Part shown: piece by piece, positions 1 through 8,580 of the stretch
Layout: each line of letters begins with the position of its first letter
Position numbering within the stretch: the stretch's first letter is position 1
Origin: Pseudomonas sp. AOB-7
GTDB taxonomy: Bacteria > Pseudomonadota > Gammaproteobacteria > Pseudomonadales > Pseudomonadaceae
Assembly: GCF_003696305.1 (NCBI RefSeq)
Contig: NZ_RFFK01000003.1
Coordinates: 107,887-171,886, forward strand
Direction of reading: 5' to 3'
DNA length: 64,000 bases
The notes under the pieces: model-generated
Told to the model about the DNA's origin: nothing
The model's database searches: none
What the model saw: only the letters and a program-made list of their open reading frames with translations
Translations under genes and position numbers: made by a program

Positions 1-226
1 CCCGCTGCTGCTGTTGCGTTAGCGGGCATGCTGCGAGCGACACCCTGCATGATGAAAGCCTGCGCGGTATGTCCTCCCGCATCCGGCGTTTCGCGCCACC
101 TTTTCCCAGGGGGATAAGGACATCAAGGGGGGGCGTCGCTACGCGACGTTCACGCTAAGCGCGCCGGCAGACGAGCGGTACTCAAATACTGGCAATTCGA
201 CATCTTGGCGGTCGCGAAAAGGCGCT
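1..226. other. Left edge, no gene supported
   Basis: No convincing coding region is visible between the left edge and the first diguanylate cyclase gene. Short open frames here have neither a ribosome binding site nor recognisable protein character. The last bases before position 227 hold an AAAAGG ribosome-binding-like stretch for the next gene. Confidence 0.5.
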
Positions 227-1384
227 ATGCTCAGGCCAGTAGTTGCTGTGATCACAAACACCATGACCGACGCCGAAGTACCGCGCCATCCCGCCGCCTT
301 TGCCCTCTGGCGCGAAGTGCAAGACACCCGCATTCGGACCCGTCTGGGCGGTTTCTACTACCTGCTGGCCTGGCTGCTGACCTGGCTGTTCAGCGCCGAT
401 CCCGCTGGCCTGCTCGCCGTCGGCCTGGGCGGTAGCGCGCTGTTCTTCGTCCTGCTGCTGGCGCGCCAGTTGCACCGTCCCGGCCCGCTGGACAACCCGC
501 AGCAGCTGCAGCGCTGGCTCGACCAGCACTGGGGCCTGCTGCTGCTCACCTCGCTGTGCTGGGGCCAGGCCCACGCCTGGGCGCTGTACCGCAGCGAGTT
601 CGCCGACTCGGCGCTGATCGCCACCCTGGCCACCGTCGCCTTCAGCACGGCGATGACCTTCAACTTTGCCATGCGCAAGCGCCGCGCCATGCTCGCCATC
701 GCGCTGCTCTACCTGCCCGGTCTGGTCGTGCTGGCGCTGGAGTGGCCGCAGCAGCGCGCGCTGCTGGTGACCCTGGCCTGCTACCTGAGCTACCTGCTGC
801 TGGTGCTCGGCCGCAGTCACCGCGAATACCAGGCCACTCTGGCCTTGGAGCTCAAGCTGCTGGAGCAGCAGGCGCGCCTCGACCTGCTCAGCCGCACCGA
901 CAGCCTGACCCAGCTGGGCAATCGCTACCAGTTCAACAACCTGTTCCCCAGCCTGGTGGCCGGCTCCCGGCGTCGCGGCGAGCCGTTGTCGCTGGTGCTG
1001 CTGGATATCGACCATTTCAAGCAGGTCAACGATCGCTTCGGCCATTCGGCCGGCGACACCTGTCTGCAAGCCTTCGCCGAACGCCTGCGCGAGGTGTTCC
1101 GCCGCGACAGCGACGCCCTGCTGCGCCTGGGCGGCGAGGAATTCGGCGTGCTGCTGCCGAACACCTCGCTGGAGCAGGCCCGGCAGCTGGCCGAGGAATT
1201 TCGCGCGGCCCTGGCCAGCCAGGGCGTGGCGCTGGAAGGCGAGCGGCGTCCGCTGACCACCAGCCTCGGCGTGGGGGCGTATCTGGCAGACAGCGACGCC
1301 AGTGCCGAGGCCTTCTTCAAACGGGTCGACGACGCCCTGTACCGCGCCAAGATGGAGGGCCGCGACCGTCTGGTGATTGCATGA
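227..1384 (+). CDS. Membrane-bound diguanylate cyclase (GGDEF)
   Basis: Predicted inner-membrane diguanylate cyclase that makes cyclic di-GMP from two GTP. The first half (about residues 40-195) is a run of hydrophobic helices, probably five or six membrane segments, followed by a short linker and a cytoplasmic GGDEF domain. The active-site motif reads GGEEF at residues 302-306. An RDSD inhibitory I-site lies five residues upstream (R293-D296), so product feedback should be intact. The start at 227 has an AAGG ribosome binding site; an ATG at 263 has none. The 385-residue protein is a paralogue of the gene at 3540, with matching N-terminal LWRE and GFYYLLAW segments and a matching C-terminal KRVDDALY segment. 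No EAL or other output domain is present, and the input signal is unknown. Confidence 0.88.
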   Translation: MLRPVVAVITNTMTDAEVPRHPAAFALWREVQDTRIRTRLGGFYYLLAWLLTWLFSADPAGLLAVGLGGSALFFVLLLARQLHRPGPLDNPQQLQRWLDQHWGLLLLTSLCWGQAHAWALYRSEFADSALIATLATVAFSTAMTFNFAMRKRRAMLAIALLYLPGLVVLALEWPQQRALLVTLACYLSYLLLVLGRSHREYQATLALELKLLEQQARLDLLSRTDSLTQLGNRYQFNNLFPSLVAGSRRRGEPLSLVLLDIDHFKQVNDRFGHSAGDTCLQAFAERLREVFRRDSDALLRLGGEEFGVLLPNTSLEQARQLAEEFRAALASQGVALEGERRPLTTSLGVGAYLADSDASAEAFFKRVDDALYRAKMEGRDRLVIA

Positions 1385-1484
1385 ACGCCCGGCCGTGGGC
1401 GCCACCGGCTGGCGGCCGGATGCAGGAACAATCCAACGCGGCATCGGCCGTCCATGTGGGCGGCTCGTACACAAGGAGTGAACC

Positions 1485-3443
1485 ATGAGCCCTATCCACT
1501 TCCTGCTCGACCTGAGCGTACGCAAGAAGCTGCTCGCCGGCTTCGGCCTCGTGCTGCTTATCACCCTGGGCATTGCCTGGATCAGCCAAGCCTCGCTCAG
1601 CAGCACGTTGCAGCGTTTCGACACCCTGCTGGGCGTCAACGAAATCGACACCAAGTTGTCCCAGGCCCGCCAGGAGGAGAAGAACTTCATCCTGCGCGGC
1701 GATAGCCGCTACCTGACCCAGGCGCAGGCCCTGGCCGAAGAGATCGAAACCCTGGCGCGGCAGAGCCTGGCCAGGCTGACGCGCCCCGAGACCATTGCCC
1801 TGATGCAGGACATCCAGCGCGATGTCGCCGGTTACCGCGAAGAACTGGCGCAGCTCGGCCAGGCCGTCGACACCAACCAGACGGCGCAGACCGCGATGGA
1901 AACGGCCGCCCGCGGGGCGCTCAAACAGTTCGACGCACTGGAGGAGCGGCTCAATCAGGCGGCAGTCAGGCAAATCCGCCTGAGCGGCGATGAAACCAGC
2001 ATCCGTCTGCTCGATTTCTCCAACCAGGCCAGTGCCATGGCCAAGGAGCTGCTGGAGGCCCGCCGTCGCGAGAAGGACTTCATCCTGCGCGGCGAGCAGC
2101 AGTACGCCGACCAGCTGCAGGCCCACTTCAGCTCGCTAGAACGGGCCGGCCAGCAACTGCGCGGCAACCTCGACGACCCGGCGGCGCGCGCCGATATCGA
2201 TGCCGCGCTGGCGCAACTGGCGCAGTACCGCAGCGGTTTCCAGGGGCTGCAGCAGGCCGTCGCCAACCGCGATGCGAGCGAACGCGACATGACCGAGCGT
2301 GCCCGCCAGGTGTCGGTCGCCTCCGGCGATTCGCTGGCCCTGCAGCTCAAGACCCTGCAAGCCGAAGCCGCGCAGGCCGAAGCGGTGCTGCTCGGCGCCG
2401 CGGTACTGGCCTTCGTCCTGGGACTGCTGTGCGCCCTGTTGATCACCCAGTTGATCGTCGGCCCGCTGCAGCGCGTGGTTGGCGTCGCCCGCCAGGTGGC
2501 TGCCGGCGACCTCTCCGCCGATATCCAGAGCACCCGCAAGGACGAGCTGGGGCAACTGATGCAGGCCATGCACGCCATGACCGAGAGCCTGCGCGAGCTG
2601 CTCGGTCGCTTGACCGACGGCATCCAGCAACTGGCCACGGCGGCCGAGGAAATGTCGGCGGTCACCGAGCAGACCAGCGCTGGTGTCACCCAGCAGAAGA
2701 TGGAAACCGAGCAGGTCGCCACCGCCATGCACCAGATGACCGCGACGGTGCAGGACGTGGCCCGCAATGCCGAGTCCGCCGCCGAATCGGCGCGCGACGC
2801 CGACGAACAGGCGCAACGGGGCAATCAGACGGTGCAGCAGGCCATCGAGCGTATCGAGGGCCTGGCCCACTCCATCGAACGCTCGGCCGAGGCCATCGAA
2901 CGGCTCAAGCACGACAGCACCAACATCGGCGCCGTGCTCGACGTGATCAAGGGGATCGCCGAGCAGACCAACCTGCTGGCGCTCAACGCTGCCATCGAGG
3001 CGGCGCGCGCCGGCGAGATGGGCCGCGGTTTCGCCGTGGTCGCCGACGAGGTGCGCGCCCTGGCCCGCCGTACCCAGGAGTCGACTGCACAGATCGAGGG
3101 GCTGATCGCCAATCTGCAGGGCGGGGCGGAGAATGCCGTGGCCATGATGGGGCAGAGCTGCACCCAGGCGGAGAACACCGTGGTGGCGGCCAAGCAGGCC
3201 GGCAGCGCGCTGGGCGCGATCAATGCCTCGGTGTCGCTGATCCAGCAGATGAACCAGCAGATCGCCACGGCGGCCGAGCAGCAGAGCTCTGTGGCCGAAG
3301 AGATCAACCGCAGCGTGTCGAGCATCCGCGATGTGGCCGAGCAGTCGGCGGCGGCCACCGAGGAAACCTCGGCCGCCAGCATCGACCTGGCCCGCCTTGG
3401 CGGTGAGCTGCAAACACTGGTCAATCGATTCAAGCTGGCCTGA
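1485..3443 (+). CDS. Methyl-accepting chemotaxis protein with HBM sensor domain
   Basis: Chemoreceptor of 652 residues with the usual layout: N-terminal membrane helix (about 15-35), periplasmic all-helical sensor, second membrane helix (about 302-326), HAMP domain, then a long cytoplasmic signalling domain whose conserved hairpin tip lies near residues 490-527. The sensor carries two related EKxFILRG motifs near residues 64 and 194. These are typical of helical bimodular (HBM) domains, the family that includes receptors for organic acids such as TCA intermediates. The ligand here is not known. The start follows an AAGGAG ribosome binding site. There is no C-terminal CheR/CheB tether pentapeptide. 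It sits between two diguanylate cyclase paralogues, all on the plus strand. Confidence 0.92.
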   Translation: MSPIHFLLDLSVRKKLLAGFGLVLLITLGIAWISQASLSSTLQRFDTLLGVNEIDTKLSQARQEEKNFILRGDSRYLTQAQALAEEIETLARQSLARLTRPETIALMQDIQRDVAGYREELAQLGQAVDTNQTAQTAMETAARGALKQFDALEERLNQAAVRQIRLSGDETSIRLLDFSNQASAMAKELLEARRREKDFILRGEQQYADQLQAHFSSLERAGQQLRGNLDDPAARADIDAALAQLAQYRSGFQGLQQAVANRDASERDMTERARQVSVASGDSLALQLKTLQAEAAQAEAVLLGAAVLAFVLGLLCALLITQLIVGPLQRVVGVARQVAAGDLSADIQSTRKDELGQLMQAMHAMTESLRELLGRLTDGIQQLATAAEEMSAVTEQTSAGVTQQKMETEQVATAMHQMTATVQDVARNAESAAESARDADEQAQRGNQTVQQAIERIEGLAHSIERSAEAIERLKHDSTNIGAVLDVIKGIAEQTNLLALNAAIEAARAGEMGRGFAVVADEVRALARRTQESTAQIEGLIANLQGGAENAVAMMGQSCTQAENTVVAAKQAGSALGAINASVSLIQQMNQQIATAAEQQSSVAEEINRSVSSIRDVAEQSAAATEETSAASIDLARLGGELQTLVNRFKLA

Positions 3444-3447
3444 GCGC

Positions 3448-3481
3448 CGTCCCGCAAGCGCGTTGCGGCGTTTGCGGGACG
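3448..3481 (+). terminator. Hairpin after chemoreceptor gene
   Basis: A 10-base inverted repeat (CGTCCCGCAA ... TTGCGGGACG) begins five bases after the chemoreceptor stop codon. It lacks a clear T-run, so it may be a weak terminator or an mRNA-stabilising stem between the chemoreceptor and the second GGDEF gene. Confidence 0.45.
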
Positions 3482-3539
3482 CTGCAGCAAAATGCCATCA
3501 CTCGACTAGGCTGATGCTGTAGTGGTCGGAGTGCGCGCC

Positions 3540-4658
3540 ATGCTGCCTGAAGTGAAGATGTCCAGCAGTGCCTTCAAGCTGTGGCGCGAGGCGAGCGACA
3601 TGCACGCGCGCTCGCGTTTCGGCGGCTTCTACTATCTGCTGGCCTGGTGCCTGTTGTGGCTGACCAGCCGCTCGCCGACGCAGAACCTCTGGCTGTGGCT
3701 GGCCGGCGGCCTGTTGCTGTTGGCATTCGTCGCCCTGCGCATCCTTCACGAGCCCCGCGAGCAGCGCGGCGAGGTCGCCCTGCAGCACTGGCTGCGCCAG
3801 CACTGGTTGCTGATGCTGCTGCAGGCATTGCTCTGGGGGCTGATGCTGGCCGGGATCGAGCTGAGCCGGGCGCTGGATGTCTCGCACCTGATGGTTATGC
3901 TCACCGCGGTGGTGTTCGCTACCGCGATGGCGTTCACCTTCCCCATGCGTCGCGGCCCCTGTGCCCTGGCCATGCTGCTGATCTACCTGCCGGCCACCGC
4001 GGTGAAGTTCTGGCAGGAGCGTACTGCGCCGGGCGAGTCGGTGGCGCTGTTGGTGTACCTCGCCTACATGATGCTGTTTCTCTACCGCTGGCACCGCGAG
4101 TACCGCATCGGCCTTGAACGCGAGATGCGTTTGCGCCAGCACAGCGAGGAGCTCGACCAGCGCAGCCGTACCGACGCCCTTACCGGGCTGGGCAATCGCT
4201 ACCAGTTCAACGTGCTGCTGGCCAACTGGCTGGCCTCCGTGCGTCGCCAGCACAGCCCGCTGGCCCTGGTGCTTCTGGATATCGACTGGTTCAAGCAGGT
4301 CAACGACCGCCACGGCCACAGCGCCGGCGACCTCTGCCTGCACCTGTTCGCCGAACGCATGCGCAAGGTGTTTCGCCGCGACAGCGACATCCTCCTGCGC
4401 CTGGGCGGTGAGGAGTTCGCCGTGCTGATGCCGCACACCAGCCTGGAGCAGGCGCTGCAACTGGCCGAACGCTTTCGCCGCGAACTGGAGCAGGAGCCGC
4501 TGCAGCTGCCGGCGCTGAACCTGTCGATCACCTGCAGCATCGGCGTCGGCGACTACCTGCCGCTGTGCGACGACTCGCCGGAGGCCTTCTACAAACGGGT
4601 CGACGACGCCCTCTACCAGGCCAAGAGCAAGGGCCGCAACCGCGTCGAACTGGCCTGA
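3540..4658 (+). CDS. Membrane-bound diguanylate cyclase (GGDEF), second paralogue
   Basis: Second membrane diguanylate cyclase, 372 residues from the ATG at 3540. An upstream in-frame GTG at 3522 and an ATG at 3558 are alternative starts. GGAG lies about ten bases before 3540. The architecture mirrors the gene at 227: several N-terminal membrane helices, then a GGDEF domain with GGEEF at residues 289-293 and an RDSD I-site at 280-283. Both catalytic and inhibitory residues are intact, so active, feedback-controlled cyclic di-GMP synthesis is expected. The two paralogues probably arose by duplication. Their membrane halves differ more than their catalytic halves, which suggests they sense different signals. 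No functional partner other than the intervening chemoreceptor is evident. Confidence 0.87.
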   Translation: MLPEVKMSSSAFKLWREASDMHARSRFGGFYYLLAWCLLWLTSRSPTQNLWLWLAGGLLLLAFVALRILHEPREQRGEVALQHWLRQHWLLMLLQALLWGLMLAGIELSRALDVSHLMVMLTAVVFATAMAFTFPMRRGPCALAMLLIYLPATAVKFWQERTAPGESVALLVYLAYMMLFLYRWHREYRIGLEREMRLRQHSEELDQRSRTDALTGLGNRYQFNVLLANWLASVRRQHSPLALVLLDIDWFKQVNDRHGHSAGDLCLHLFAERMRKVFRRDSDILLRLGGEEFAVLMPHTSLEQALQLAERFRRELEQEPLQLPALNLSITCSIGVGDYLPLCDDSPEAFYKRVDDALYQAKSKGRNRVELA

Positions 4659-4747
4659 GCCGGTTCGCCAGTGTGAGTAGGGCGCGCCGCGCACACCGCT
4701 GGCCAGCGGAGGCTCATGACGAACCGCAATTATCCTGGAACAGCCGG

Positions 4748-6271
4748 CTAGACCGTCTTGGCCATGCGCCCGGCGAGCAGCGCCCAGCCCAGCAGCAGCG
4801 CGCAGAGGATCGCCAGCGGCCAGATGCGCCACTGCAGGTAGGGCGTCAGCCCCGCCATCGGCAGCACTTCGCCGTAGAGCACGCCCTGTTCGAACTGCGG
4901 CAGCTCGAACTGGATGCGGCCCTGCGGGTCGATCACCACCGTCATGCCGTTGTTGGTGGCGCGGATCATCCAGCGACCGGCCTCCAGCGCGCGCATCTGC
5001 GCCATCTGCAGGTGCTGCAGCGGGCCGATAGAGGTGCCGAACCAGGCGTCGTTGCTCACCGTCAGCAGGATCTCGCTATCGGCCGCCAACGCCGCGGCGA
5101 ACTCCGGGTAGACCACCTCGTAGCAGATATAGGGCGCCACCCGATAACCCTTGGCCAGCAACGGCGGCTGCTCGGCCGGGCCGCGGGCGAAGTCGGACAT
5201 CGGCAGGTCGAAGAAGGCGATCAGCCCGCGCAGCACCTCCTGCAGCGGCACGTACTCGCCGAAGGGCACCAGCTTCTGCTTGAGGTAGGTGCCCTGGCCG
5301 TCGCCGAAGCTGGTGATGGCGTTGTAGTAACGCAGCTCGCCGCGTTCATTGGCCTGGCGCACCGGCACCCCTGTGATCAGCGCGCTGCCCTGTTCGCTGG
5401 CGAAGCGATCCATCACGCCGATATAGCCTTGTGCCAGATCCTTGAGCACCGGGATGGCGGTTTCCGGCCAGACCAGCAGGTCCACCCGCTCGGCGCTGAA
5501 ACTGAGGTCGCGGTACAGCGCCAGCTGGGCGTTGAGCTGGGCCGGGTCCCATTTCAGGTTCTGTTCGACGTTGCCTTGCACGGCGGCGACCGTCAGGCGT
5601 TCGCCGGCCGGGCGAGTCCAGGGGCGATCCTTGAACGCCGGGCCGGCGACCCAGGGCGTCAGCAGCAGCACCAGGCCGCCGGCGAGAAAGGCCTTGCGCG
5701 CCCGCAGGCGCGGCAGGTTGACCAGCAGCGCCGCGGACAGCGCCAGGCTGAAGGAAATCAGCCAGACCCCGCCGAGCGGTGCCAGGCCGGCCAGCGGCCC
5801 GTCCAGCTGGCTGTAGCCGGCGTAGAGCCAGGGAAAGCCGGTGAGGAACCAGCCGCGGAACACTTCCTGAGCCAGCCACAGGGCGGCGAAGGCCAGGGCG
5901 TCGGCCAGCGGCGCCTCGCTGCGGCGCAGCCAGCGCGCCCAGAGCGCGGCGGCCAGGGCGAAGAACAGGCCGAGACCGGCGACGAAGCCCAGGGTGAGGA
6001 AACCGGCCAGCGCCGGCGAGGCGGCACCATAGTCATGGATGCTGACGTAGACCCAGCTGGTGCCGGCGGCGAACAGGCCGAAGCCATAACTCCAGCCGCG
6101 CAGCGCCGCCTGGCCGGGGCGCAGCTCGCGCAGGCCCAGGTAGAGCAGGGCGATCGACAGCAGGGCCAGTGGCCATATATCGAAGGGGGCGAGGGCCAGC
6201 GGGGTGAGGGCGCCGGCGCCGAGGGCGAGCAGGTGGCCGGGCCAGCCCGGGCGAGTCATCCATTGCAACAT
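4748..6271 (-). CDS. lnt: Apolipoprotein N-acyltransferase
   Basis: Lnt transfers the third acyl chain from phospholipid to the N-terminal cysteine of lipoproteins in the inner membrane. The 507-residue protein has six or so hydrophobic segments over residues 10-210, then a nitrilase-fold periplasmic domain (about 225-470), then a last membrane helix. The catalytic triad is recognisable as E270 (WPETAIP), K331 (before LVPFGEYVP) and C383 (YICYEVVYPE). The start at 6271 has AAGGA seven bases upstream; a longer frame reaching 6343 has no better site. In Pseudomonas lnt usually sits near ybeX and leuS, so its place just downstream of pilD, where coaE and yacG are expected, is unusual. It may be a relocated or second copy. 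Confidence 0.93.
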   Translation of the reverse strand: MLQWMTRPGWPGHLLALGAGALTPLALAPFDIWPLALLSIALLYLGLRELRPGQAALRGWSYGFGLFAAGTSWVYVSIHDYGAASPALAGFLTLGFVAGLGLFFALAAALWARWLRRSEAPLADALAFAALWLAQEVFRGWFLTGFPWLYAGYSQLDGPLAGLAPLGGVWLISFSLALSAALLVNLPRLRARKAFLAGGLVLLLTPWVAGPAFKDRPWTRPAGERLTVAAVQGNVEQNLKWDPAQLNAQLALYRDLSFSAERVDLLVWPETAIPVLKDLAQGYIGVMDRFASEQGSALITGVPVRQANERGELRYYNAITSFGDGQGTYLKQKLVPFGEYVPLQEVLRGLIAFFDLPMSDFARGPAEQPPLLAKGYRVAPYICYEVVYPEFAAALAADSEILLTVSNDAWFGTSIGPLQHLQMAQMRALEAGRWMIRATNNGMTVVIDPQGRIQFELPQFEQGVLYGEVLPMAGLTPYLQWRIWPLAILCALLLGWALLAGRMAKTV

Positions 6272-6370
6272 GGGCAAGTCCTTGGATTCGGGTGGCGCAA
6301 GGGTAGGGGTAGGGAGCCGCCAGCGGCAAGCCTCAAGCCACAAACGAAGGCAATTGCATGAATGGGTAGG

Positions 6371-6460
6371 GTGGACATGACGACGCCTTGTCCACCATTG
6401 CCGGTTCCGCGCTGGACAAGCCTGGCGGCCTGTCCAGTCTAGGCTTCTGGCGGAACCGGC
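6371..6460. repeat. Nested inverted repeats between pilD and lnt
   Basis: Three stem-forming inverted repeats are packed in 90 bases. GTGGACA/TGTCCAC pairs 6371-6377 with 6389-6395. An 11-base stem (GCCGGTTCCGC) pairs 6400-6410 with 6450-6460. Inside that, CTGGACA/TGTCCAG pairs 6412-6418 with 6431-6437. The stems are close to perfect. They could act as a terminator for the pil operon, or be the remains of a mobile repeat at a rearrangement point. Confidence 0.6.
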
Positions 6461-6488
6461 TGGTTAGTGCGCGCGGCGCACCCCAAGG

Positions 6489-7358
6489 CTAGAACCCGGC
6501 GAACTTCAGATAGCTGCCGGTAATCGCATCGCCCCAGAGCAGGGCGATCCAGCCGGCGATGGCCAGGTAGGGGCCGAAGGGGATCGGCGTGCCAGCGTCG
6601 CTGCCGCGCAGGCGCAGCATGATTACTCCGAGCACCGCGCCGACCAGCGACGACAGCAGGATGGTCAGCGGCAGAATCTGCCAACCGCCCCAGGCGCCGA
6701 GCATGGCCAGCAGCTTGAAATCGCCGTAGCCCATGCCTTCCTTGCCGGTGATCAGCTTGAACAGCCAGTACACCGACCACAGGCTCAGGTAGCCGGCAAT
6801 CGCCCCCCACAGCGCGTCTTCCAGGCTGGTGAACAGGCCGAAGTAATTGACGATCAGTCCCAGCCACAGCAGCGGCAGCACCAGCACATCGGGCAGCAAC
6901 TGGTGGTCGGCGTCGATCAGGCTCATCGCCAGCAACCCCCAGGCCAGCACCAGCATGGCGCCGGCCTGCCAGGTAAAGCCGAAATGCCAGGCGACATAGC
7001 CGGAGAGGAGCCCGCAGGCCAGCTCCACCAGCGGGTAGCGCTTGCCGATCGGCGCCTTGCAGTTCGAACACTTGCCGCGCAGGAACAGGTAGCTGATCAG
7101 CGGGATGTTCTCCCAGGGACGGATTTCATGGCCGCAGCTGGGGCAACTGGAATTGGGCAAAACCAAGTTGAAAGTCTGCGCCTTGGGCGCCGGCGGCAAC
7201 TCCAGCACCTCGCGCGCCTGGGCTTGCCAGTCGCGCTGCATTATCTGCGGCAGGCGGTAGATGACTACGTTGAGGAAGCTGCCGATCAGCAGACCCAGCA
7301 GGCCGGCACACAGAGAAAATGCCAGCGCATGGCCGGCCAGGAACTCGAACAGCGGCAT
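6489..7358 (-). CDS. pilD: Prepilin peptidase / N-methyltransferase
   Basis: PilD cleaves the leader peptide of type IV prepilins and type II secretion pseudopilins and methylates the new N-terminal residue, in the inner membrane. The 289-residue protein has the cytoplasmic loop with two CxxC pairs (CPSC at 72-75 and CSNC at 97-100). It also has the two catalytic aspartates, D149 in SLIDADHQ and D213 in GMGYGDFK, among about eight hydrophobic helices. Its start codon overlaps the pilC stop by one base (TGATG), indicating translational coupling. It is the last gene of pilB-pilC-pilD. The coaE and yacG genes that follow pilD in P. aeruginosa are absent here. Confidence 0.97.
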   Translation of the reverse strand: MPLFEFLAGHALAFSLCAGLLGLLIGSFLNVVIYRLPQIMQRDWQAQAREVLELPPAPKAQTFNLVLPNSSCPSCGHEIRPWENIPLISYLFLRGKCSNCKAPIGKRYPLVELACGLLSGYVAWHFGFTWQAGAMLVLAWGLLAMSLIDADHQLLPDVLVLPLLWLGLIVNYFGLFTSLEDALWGAIAGYLSLWSVYWLFKLITGKEGMGYGDFKLLAMLGAWGGWQILPLTILLSSLVGAVLGVIMLRLRGSDAGTPIPFGPYLAIAGWIALLWGDAITGSYLKFAGF

Positions 7359-8578
7359 CAGACCACGGCGCCCAGCTGGAAGATCGGCAGGTACATGGCA
7401 ATGATCAAACCACCCACCAGCACTCCCAGTACCGACATGATGATCGGCTCCATCAGGCTGGTGAGGCCGTCGACCATATTGTCGACCTCTTCCTCGTAGA
7501 AGCTGGCGACCTTGTCGAGCATCTCGTCCAGCGCGCCGGACTCCTCGCCGATGGCGGTCATCTGCACCGCCATGCTAGGGAAGGTGCCGGTGCTGCGCAT
7601 GGAGAAGTTCAGCTGCATGCCGCTGGACACGTCGGCCTTGATCTTGTTGGTGGCGTTCTTGAACACCACGTTGCCGGTGGCGCCTGACACCGAGTCCAAT
7701 GCATCTACCAGCGGTACGCCGGCGGCGAAGGTGGTCGACAGAGTGCGGGCGAAGCGTGCCACGGCGGACTTGTAGAGTATGTCGCCGACGATCGGCAGCT
7801 TCAGCACGGAACGGTCGACCCAGTCGCGAAACTTCTGCGAGCGCTTGTGCGCCTCTTTGAAGGCGAAGGCGGCGGCGAACATCAACAGTAGAATGATGAA
7901 CCACCACTTCTGCAGTGCCTGGGAGATGCCTATGACCATCTGGGTAAAGGCTGGTAGTTCGGCGCCGAAGTTGGCGAACACCGACTCGAACTGCGGCACC
8001 ACCTTGATCAGCAAAATGGCCGAGACGATGATCGCCACCACGATCACCGCGATCGGGTAGTTCATCGCCTTCTTGATCTTGGCTTTCAGCGCCTCGGTCT
8101 TTTCCTTGTAGGTAGCGATACGGTCCAACAGGCTTTCCAGGGCGCCGGCCTGCTCGCCGGATTCCACCAGGTTGCAATACAGCTCGTCGAAGTACTGCGG
8201 CTTCTTGCGCAGTGAGGCGGCGAAGCTGTTGCCCGCGGCTACCTCCTGCTTCACCTCGTCCACCAGCTTGCGCATGTTGGGGTTGTCGAAGCCCTCGCCG
8301 ATGATGTCGAACGACTGCAGCAGCGGCACGCCGGCCTTCATCATGGTTGCCATCTGCCGGGTGAACAGGGCGATGTCCATCGGTTTGATCTTCTTGCCGG
8401 CGCCGCCGAACAGGGAGGTCGACTTCTTGCGCACCTTGGTCGGGTTGATGCCCTGCTTGCGCAGCTGCGCCTTGACCAGCGCCGGGGTCTGGCCGCTGAT
8501 CTCACCCTTGACGGTGGCGCCCTTCTTGTCTTTGCCTTCCCAGCTGAAGGTGCTGGTCTTGAGCGCTTTTGCTGCCAT
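7358..8578 (-). CDS. pilC: Type IV pilus inner-membrane platform protein
   Basis: PilC is the polytopic platform of the type IV pilus machine that couples the PilB and PilT motors to pilin assembly and disassembly. The 406-residue length is normal. Two repeated T2SSF domains are visible (about 70-195 and 275-400), with membrane helices near residues 170-225 and 375-400. The protein begins with a charged N-terminal cytoplasmic segment. The gene begins two bases after pilB and ends in a one-base overlap with pilD, so the three genes form a tight operon. Nothing appears truncated. Confidence 0.97.
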   Translation of the reverse strand: MAAKALKTSTFSWEGKDKKGATVKGEISGQTPALVKAQLRKQGINPTKVRKKSTSLFGGAGKKIKPMDIALFTRQMATMMKAGVPLLQSFDIIGEGFDNPNMRKLVDEVKQEVAAGNSFAASLRKKPQYFDELYCNLVESGEQAGALESLLDRIATYKEKTEALKAKIKKAMNYPIAVIVVAIIVSAILLIKVVPQFESVFANFGAELPAFTQMVIGISQALQKWWFIILLLMFAAAFAFKEAHKRSQKFRDWVDRSVLKLPIVGDILYKSAVARFARTLSTTFAAGVPLVDALDSVSGATGNVVFKNATNKIKADVSSGMQLNFSMRSTGTFPSMAVQMTAIGEESGALDEMLDKVASFYEEEVDNMVDGLTSLMEPIIMSVLGVLVGGLIIAMYLPIFQLGAVV

Positions 8579-8580
8579 GG

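Noticed and set aside
182..1690. Minus-strand open frame opposite the first GGDEF gene
   Set aside because: Glutamine/alanine-rich translation without family resemblance; the sense gene has clear GGDEF motifs.
4565..6361. Plus-strand open frame of about 600 codons across lnt
   Set aside because: The minus strand encodes Lnt with its full catalytic triad. The plus frame is a GC-driven shadow.
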